A DNA stretch of 64,000 nucleotides from Nonomuraea endophytica (lineage in GTDB: Bacteria > Actinomycetota > Actinomycetes > Streptosporangiales > Streptosporangiaceae), in NCBI RefSeq assembly GCF_014203235.1, contig NZ_JACHIN010000008.1, positions 1 through 64,000 on the forward strand, given 5' to 3'. Positions 60,247 through 64,000 of this stretch are shown piece by piece. Below the pieces are notes generated by a model. It was not told the DNA's origin, did no database searches, and saw nothing but the letters and a program-made list of their open reading frames with translations. Position 1 is the stretch's first letter, and every line of letters starts with the position of its first letter. The position numbers were made by a program, and so were the translations under genes.

Positions 60247-61203
60247 ATGGCTGGCGTGAGCGAATTGCCGGTTATCGATATCGCGCCCCTCCTCTCCGGT
60301 ACGGCCGGCGACGTCCCCGACCAGATCGGGGCGGCCTGCCGTACCAGCGGCTTCTTCTACGTCACGGGGCACGGCGTGCCGCCCGCGCTGATCGAGCGGC
60401 TGGACGCGGCGGCGCGCGCGTTCTTCGAGCTGCCGACGGAGGTCAAGAACGAGATCTCCATGGAGCGCGGCGGCCGGGCCTGGCGCGGCTTCTTCCCGGT
60501 CGGCGGCGAGCTCACCTCGGGCCGCCCCGACCTCAAGGAAGGCGTCTACTTCGGCGCCGAGCGGCCGCCGAGCCGGATCCCCCTGCACGGACCGAACCTG
60601 TTCCCCGACCAGGTCCCGGCCCTGCGTGCGGCGGTGCTCGCCTACATCGAGGCGATGACCGGGCTCGGCCAGGCCGTCATGCGGGGCATCGCGCTCAGCC
60701 TGGGCCTGCCCGGCGACTACTTCAGCGCCGGGTACACCGCCGACCCGACCGTGCTGTTCCGGATCTTCCACTACCCGCCGTCGGAGCCGGACACGGACGG
60801 ATGGGGCGTCGGCGAGCACACCGACTACGGGCTGCTCACGCTGCTGCTCCAGGACGCCAACGGCGGGCTCCAGGTCCACACGCCCGGCGGCTGGATCTCC
60901 GCGCCGCCGGTGCCGGGCACGTTCGTGTGCAACATCGGGGACATGCTGGACAAGCTCACCGGCGGCCTCTACCGCTCGACGCCGCACCGGGTGCGCAATT
61001 TGAGCGGGAACGAGCGGCTCAGCTTCCCCTTCTTCTTCGATCCCGGGTGGGACAGCGAGGTGCCGCCGCTGCCGTACAGCGAAGGCGGGCGGGCTCGGTG
61101 GGACGGGCAGGATCTGCGGGCCTTCACCGGGACCTACGGCGATTACCTGCTCGGCAAGGTCTCCAAGGTCTTCCCGCAACTGCGCGCGGACGTCCTGGAC
61201 TAG
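60247..61203 (+). CDS. 2-oxoglutarate/Fe(II) oxygenase, isopenicillin N synthase-like
   Basis: A 318-residue non-heme iron oxygenase. The N-terminal DIOX_N part ([27 protein letters not shown]) is followed by the jelly roll with HxD in [15 protein letters not shown], the distal His in STPHRV and the 2-oxoglutarate Arg/Ser in [12 protein letters not shown]. Substrate unknown; relatives act on small acids, amines and plant-type hormones. It is inserted in opposite orientation between minus-strand genes of another set and overlaps the lipoprotein gene by 4 bases at its 3' end. Confidence 0.9.
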   Translation: MAGVSELPVIDIAPLLSGTAGDVPDQIGAACRTSGFFYVTGHGVPPALIERLDAAARAFFELPTEVKNEISMERGGRAWRGFFPVGGELTSGRPDLKEGVYFGAERPPSRIPLHGPNLFPDQVPALRAAVLAYIEAMTGLGQAVMRGIALSLGLPGDYFSAGYTADPTVLFRIFHYPPSEPDTDGWGVGEHTDYGLLTLLLQDANGGLQVHTPGGWISAPPVPGTFVCNIGDMLDKLTGGLYRSTPHRVRNLSGNERLSFPFFFDPGWDSEVPPLPYSEGGRARWDGQDLRAFTGTYGDYLLGKVSKVFPQLRADVLD

Positions 61204-61904
61204 AGCAGGTCGGAGGAGACGGCGCCGGAGGCCTCGAACGCCTCCCGCCAGAAGGTCTCCAGCAGCGGGAACCGGTCCGGGTTCGAGGTCTTGGCGCGCA
61301 GGAAACCATGCACCACCACCTCGTACCCGGTCAGGTCGGGCAGCAGGCGGGCCTGGCGCAGCTCCTCGATCTTGCGCTTCCTGCCCGCGTCGCTCAGGTC
61401 GAGCTTGTTGACGTCGAGGTCGCCGCGGTTGTTGATCAGGTCGCTGAAGACGGCGATCCGGTGCGCGCTGTCCGGCATGCGCTGCGCGTTCATCTGCTTG
61501 ACCAGGTAGCGCAGCGCGCCGATCACGTCCGAGCCCTTGCCCTCCTCCGGGCAGTCGAACAGCTTGAGCGCCTTCGGCAGCACCTGGCCCAGACGGTGCT
61601 TCCTGATGCGCTCGCCTACCACCGGGTTGTCGTTCGGGTTCTCCTGCCGCGACGCGGCGATCTTGACCGGGGTCTCGCGGCACGTGCTGCTCTCCGAGGC
61701 GCCGGTGACGGCGGCGAAGCCCATCCAGTCGCAGCCGCCGGTGAACTCCGGCAGCTTGGCCGACACGTCGCTCCTGGAGGTGGCGGGCTCGGCGTAGGAG
61801 GTGGAGTCCACGATCGTCCCGCATAGGGCGCGCGCGTCCGTCCCGCACCCGCTCACCCCCGCGCCGACCAGCACGACGACCACGACCCCCGCCAGCCGCC
61901 TCAC
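61200..61904 (-). CDS. Lipoprotein, hypothetical, 234 aa
   Basis: A signal peptide with lipobox ([15 protein letters not shown]) puts it on the outer face of the membrane. It holds several Cys ([28 protein letters not shown]). The C-terminal part ([23 protein letters not shown], then [15 protein letters not shown]) looks like a von Willebrand A-type beta-alpha layout, with DL replacing the usual MIDAS DxSxS. It overlaps the next upstream gene (61901) by 4 bases, so it is co-translated. Confidence 0.7.
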   Translation of the reverse strand: MRRLAGVVVVVLVGAGVSGCGTDARALCGTIVDSTSYAEPATSRSDVSAKLPEFTGGCDWMGFAAVTGASESSTCRETPVKIAASRQENPNDNPVVGERIRKHRLGQVLPKALKLFDCPEEGKGSDVIGALRYLVKQMNAQRMPDSAHRIAVFSDLINNRGDLDVNKLDLSDAGRKRKIEELRQARLLPDLTGYEVVVHGFLRAKTSNPDRFPLLETFWREAFEASGAVSSDLL

Positions 61905-62713
61905 ACGTCCCCCTTCTCGTCAGATAAGGCCTTTTCGTCCTGGACAACCTCTTTCTCCGGTACGGCTTTCGGCGGCCCGGCGAGTTCGGGGGCCCGAGGG
62001 GTGGGCAGCTCGCGCCGCCCGTGCACCTCGGCCTGCCAGAGCTCCACCCGCCGCTCCACCTCCTCCAGCAGCCCGCCCATCTCCTCGCTCCCGGCGACCG
62101 GGGCGGCGGTGTCCATGGCGATCACCTCGCCCTTCCACAGCGGCGGGATCTCCTCGCGCCGTGGATGGGCCCGCATGACCCCGCTCCGGTAGGCCGCGAT
62201 CATCCGCTGGGCCCACGCGTGCACCTGCTCCACGTCGTGGTTGCGCCGCAGCACCGCGCCGTCCCACTCGCGCGCCAGCCGTTCCAGCTGGGCCCGCGCC
62301 CCGAACACCCGCTCGGCGGAGTCCTTGACCTCGGCGGCCCGCCGCCGCTCCGCCCGCCGCCGCCTTGCCTCGGCGATCGTGATGAACTCGTCGTCGCCCC
62401 GGCCGTTGGCGGCGTGCGTCCCGTTGGGCGACGCGAGCCGGGGAGAGTCCACCGTCATCCGCAGTACGGCCTGCCGCGCCTCGCCCGCATCCCGCAACAG
62501 GGCGGTCCGCACCTCGGCCAGTTCGCGGTCCAGCCGGGCGATCCGCTCGCGCGCCATGGCCCGGACCTCGCCCAGGTAGGCGGGCTGACAGTCGGGGTCG
62601 GTGAACTCGTGCAGCGCGTGCTGGCGGGCGTCGCGCACACCCTGCTGGTGAGCGTCGTCCCGCTCTTGGTCCAGCCCTGTGCTCCGCTTGAACAGCCGCG
62701 CCAAGAACGCCAT
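61901..62713 (-). CDS. Coiled-coil cytoplasmic protein, 270 aa
   Basis: Rich in Arg, Glu and Ala with long helices: VRAMARERIARLDRELAEVRT, ITIAEARRRRAERRRAAEV, AERVFGARAQLERLAREW. No membrane span or signal. HPRREEIPPLWKGEVIAMD is a short conserved-looking globular part. Family not recognised. It is the first gene of a pair with the lipoprotein (4-base overlap) and resembles in composition the membrane coiled-coil protein at 59038-60198, suggesting one complex (inference). Confidence 0.7.
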   Translation of the reverse strand: MAFLARLFKRSTGLDQERDDAHQQGVRDARQHALHEFTDPDCQPAYLGEVRAMARERIARLDRELAEVRTALLRDAGEARQAVLRMTVDSPRLASPNGTHAANGRGDDEFITIAEARRRRAERRRAAEVKDSAERVFGARAQLERLAREWDGAVLRRNHDVEQVHAWAQRMIAAYRSGVMRAHPRREEIPPLWKGEVIAMDTAAPVAGSEEMGGLLEEVERRVELWQAEVHGRRELPTPRAPELAGPPKAVPEKEVVQDEKALSDEKGDV

Positions 62714-62878
62714 CCGCGTCTCCCGAGTGTCCCTGGAATCTCCACACTAATCGCCCAACCCATCCCGAAAGCGTCTTCTCCCTCGAAACGGATTCGTGAT
62801 CATGACGGCCGTGGAGGACAGGAGGTGGGAGCGTTCCTGGAATGCGGGGGGTGCGGACGGGTCCGGGCGGGTGGCGAG

Positions 62879-62890
62879 CCTGTATACAGG
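62879..62890 (+). promoter_or_regulatory. Palindrome over the putative -10 of the Lrp gene
   Basis: CCTGTATACAGG is a perfect 12-base palindrome. TATACA (62883-62888) can act as a -10 with the GTG 7 bases downstream, implying a leaderless transcript. The core CTGTATACAG is identical to that at 23247-23256. Confidence 0.55.
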
Positions 62891-62894
62891 TCGC

Positions 62895-63368
62895 GTGGAA
62901 CTGGATCGGCTGGACCGCGACATCATCGGGGCGCTCATGGAGGACGCCCGGGCGACATATGCGGAAATAGGCCAGCAAGTGGGTCTGTCGGCGTCGGCGG
63001 TGAAGCGGCGCGTGGATCGGTTGCGTGAGGCGGGGACGATCACGGGCTTCAGCGCCGTGGTGGCTCCGCAGGCACTGGGATGGACGACCGAGGCGTACGT
63101 GGAGCTCTTCTGCCAGGGCAAGACGAAACCCTCCGACATCGCACTGGCCGTGGCACGGTTTCCCGAGGTCGTGGCGGCAGCCACGATCACCGGCGAGGCC
63201 GACGCCCTCCTGCATATCCGTGCGACCGACGTGGGCCACGTGGAGCGGGTCATCGAGCGCATCGCGGCCATGCCGTTCGTGGTGCGGACGAAGAGTTCGA
63301 TCGTGCTGTCGCGGCTGGTCGACACCGCCGTGCCCACCGCACGCAACGGATCGCCCATCACCGGGTAA
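62895..63368 (+). CDS. Lrp/AsnC family regulator
   Basis: A 157-residue Lrp-type regulator. The N-terminal helix-turn-helix (VELDRLDRDIIGALMEDARAT, IGQQVGLSASAVKRRVDRL) is followed by a RAM effector domain (EAYVELFCQGKTKPSDIALAVA, ITGEADALLHIRATDVGHVE). GTG 62895 is chosen because Lrp proteins start here and the palindromic -10 lies just upstream; an in-frame ATG at 62796 would add 33 unconserved residues. It is followed by a dimethylargininase-like gene, its probable target, so the effector may be arginine-related (inference). Confidence 0.92.
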   Translation: MELDRLDRDIIGALMEDARATYAEIGQQVGLSASAVKRRVDRLREAGTITGFSAVVAPQALGWTTEAYVELFCQGKTKPSDIALAVARFPEVVAAATITGEADALLHIRATDVGHVERVIERIAAMPFVVRTKSSIVLSRLVDTAVPTARNGSPITG

Positions 63369-63506
63369 GACTCGCAACAGACCCGCGCCAACGCGCAATA
63401 TCGGCCGCTTGGCCTGCATAATCATGCATTCTTAGGCTGTCTCCGTCCCCCGAGATGCCCCTGGTGGCCCGGAGGGGATCCCCCGACGAAGATGACGGAG
63501 ACCCGC

Positions 63507-64000
63507 ATGCCCAAGCACTTCCTGATGTGCCGCCCCGAGCACTTCACGGTGGAGTACGCGATCAACCCCTGGATGGACCCCGAGGCGGGCGCCGATCGCG
63601 AAGTCGCCGTGCGGCAATGGGAAGGGCTGAAGGCCGCTTATGAGACCCTCGGCCACCAGGTCAGCCTGATCGACCCGGTCGAGGGCCTGCCGGACATGGT
63701 GTTCGCCGCCAACGGCGCCACGGTGGTCGGCGGTCGTGTGTACGGCGCGCGGTTCGCCTTCCCCCAGCGCGGCCCGGAGGGCCCGGCCTACCTGCGCTGG
63801 TTCGAGGAGCGCGGCTACCAGGTGAAGAACCCCGAGCACGTGAACGAGGGCGAGGGCGACTTCCTGACGCTCGACGAGTTCGTCCTCGCGGGCACGGGTT
63901 TCCGCACCGACGTGCGGGCGCACCAGGAGGCCCAGGAGTTCCTCGGCCGCCCGGTGATCTCGTTGTCGCTGGTCGACCCGCGTTTCTACCACCTCGACAC
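63507..64000 (+). CDS. Dimethylargininase/amidinotransferase family protein (partial)
   Basis: First 164 residues of a pentein-fold guanidine-modifying enzyme; the rest lies beyond the window. HFLMCRPEHFTVEYAINPWMD, DMVFAANGATVVGGRVYGAR and EGEGDFLTLDEFVLAGTGFRT match the N-dimethylarginine dimethylaminohydrolase group. The catalytic His and Cys would be in the missing part, so ornithine/citrulline-forming relatives are not excluded. ATG 63507 follows GGAG (63496-63499). The 138-base gap behind the Lrp gene includes an AT-rich patch (63405-63435) that may hold its promoter. Confidence 0.88.
   Translation, partial: MPKHFLMCRPEHFTVEYAINPWMDPEAGADREVAVRQWEGLKAAYETLGHQVSLIDPVEGLPDMVFAANGATVVGGRVYGARFAFPQRGPEGPAYLRWFEERGYQVKNPEHVNEGEGDFLTLDEFVLAGTGFRTDVRAHQEAQEFLGRPVISLSLVDPRFYHLD

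Noticed and set aside
62879-62890. Seventh copy of the oxalate operator at the Lrp gene
   Set aside because: It has the GTATAC core but lacks the outer half-sites 7 bases away; listed as a separate palindrome only.

Overview
The window is very GC-rich, densely packed, and carries GTG/TTG starts, many ATGA/GTGA gene overlaps and actinobacterial families (Scr1/DUF397 pairs, CGNR regulators, DUF5941, DUF6703, DUF1330, nSTAND-WD40 proteins). It looks like chromosome of a filamentous actinobacterium, most likely Streptosporangiaceae (Nonomuraea-like). That placement is inferred from gene style and is not proven. No insertion sequence, phage, CRISPR array, rRNA or tRNA was seen.

Layout. 0-5 kb: small Zn-binding protein, glyS, ABM monooxygenase, BtrH-like protein, G-rich repeats and a small membrane protein. 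5-28.6 kb: the main attraction, an oxalate/C1 regulon. A minus-strand operon runs sucC-sucD-glyoxylate carboligase-like enzyme-aldehyde dehydrogenase, and an OFA-type transporter is divergent from it. A GntR/FCD regulator follows. A second minus-strand operon runs oxc-frc-ADP-forming acyl-CoA ligase-Nramp-like carrier-small membrane protein-terC. Next come moeA, a ketopantoate-reductase-like gene (candidate oxalyl-CoA reductase), and an NAD-linked formate dehydrogenase operon with fdhD. Six copies of an 18-base operator-like sequence (consensus CATAC-N-GTATAC-N-GWATG) lie at every promoter of this block and almost surely define the GntR regulon. The proposed flow is: oxalate import, CoA transfer, decarboxylation to formyl-CoA, formate, then CO2 plus NADH, with a side branch oxalyl-CoA to glyoxylate to tartronate semialdehyde for assimilation. 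The formate dehydrogenase catalytic subunit is cut in two between its iron-sulfur half and its molybdenum half, and the halves are in swapped gene order. The carboligase-like enzyme lacks the metal-binding GDG motif.

28.6-49 kb: mixed regulators (LysR x2, TetR, CGNR, PadR, each beside a small target gene), housekeeping pairs (CDP-alcohol phosphatidyltransferase/DUF5941; recO-uppS), hypothetical genes, and a decayed zone at 46.6-49.4 kb with a frameshifted secreted-protein gene, an aldo/keto reductase fragment and a truncated Scr1-type regulator next to its DUF397 partner. 49.5-52.4 kb: znuA-znuC-znuB-zur zinc uptake operon with a Zur box. 52.4-56.1 kb: a 1,214-residue HTH-NTPase-WD40 protein with 14 blades. 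56.2-64 kb: DinB protein, a single-ORF fusion of a GH1 beta-glucosidase to a LacI regulator, an uncharacterised coiled-coil/lipoprotein/membrane gene set interrupted by a 2-oxoglutarate oxygenase, and an Lrp regulator next to a dimethylargininase-like gene that runs off the end.
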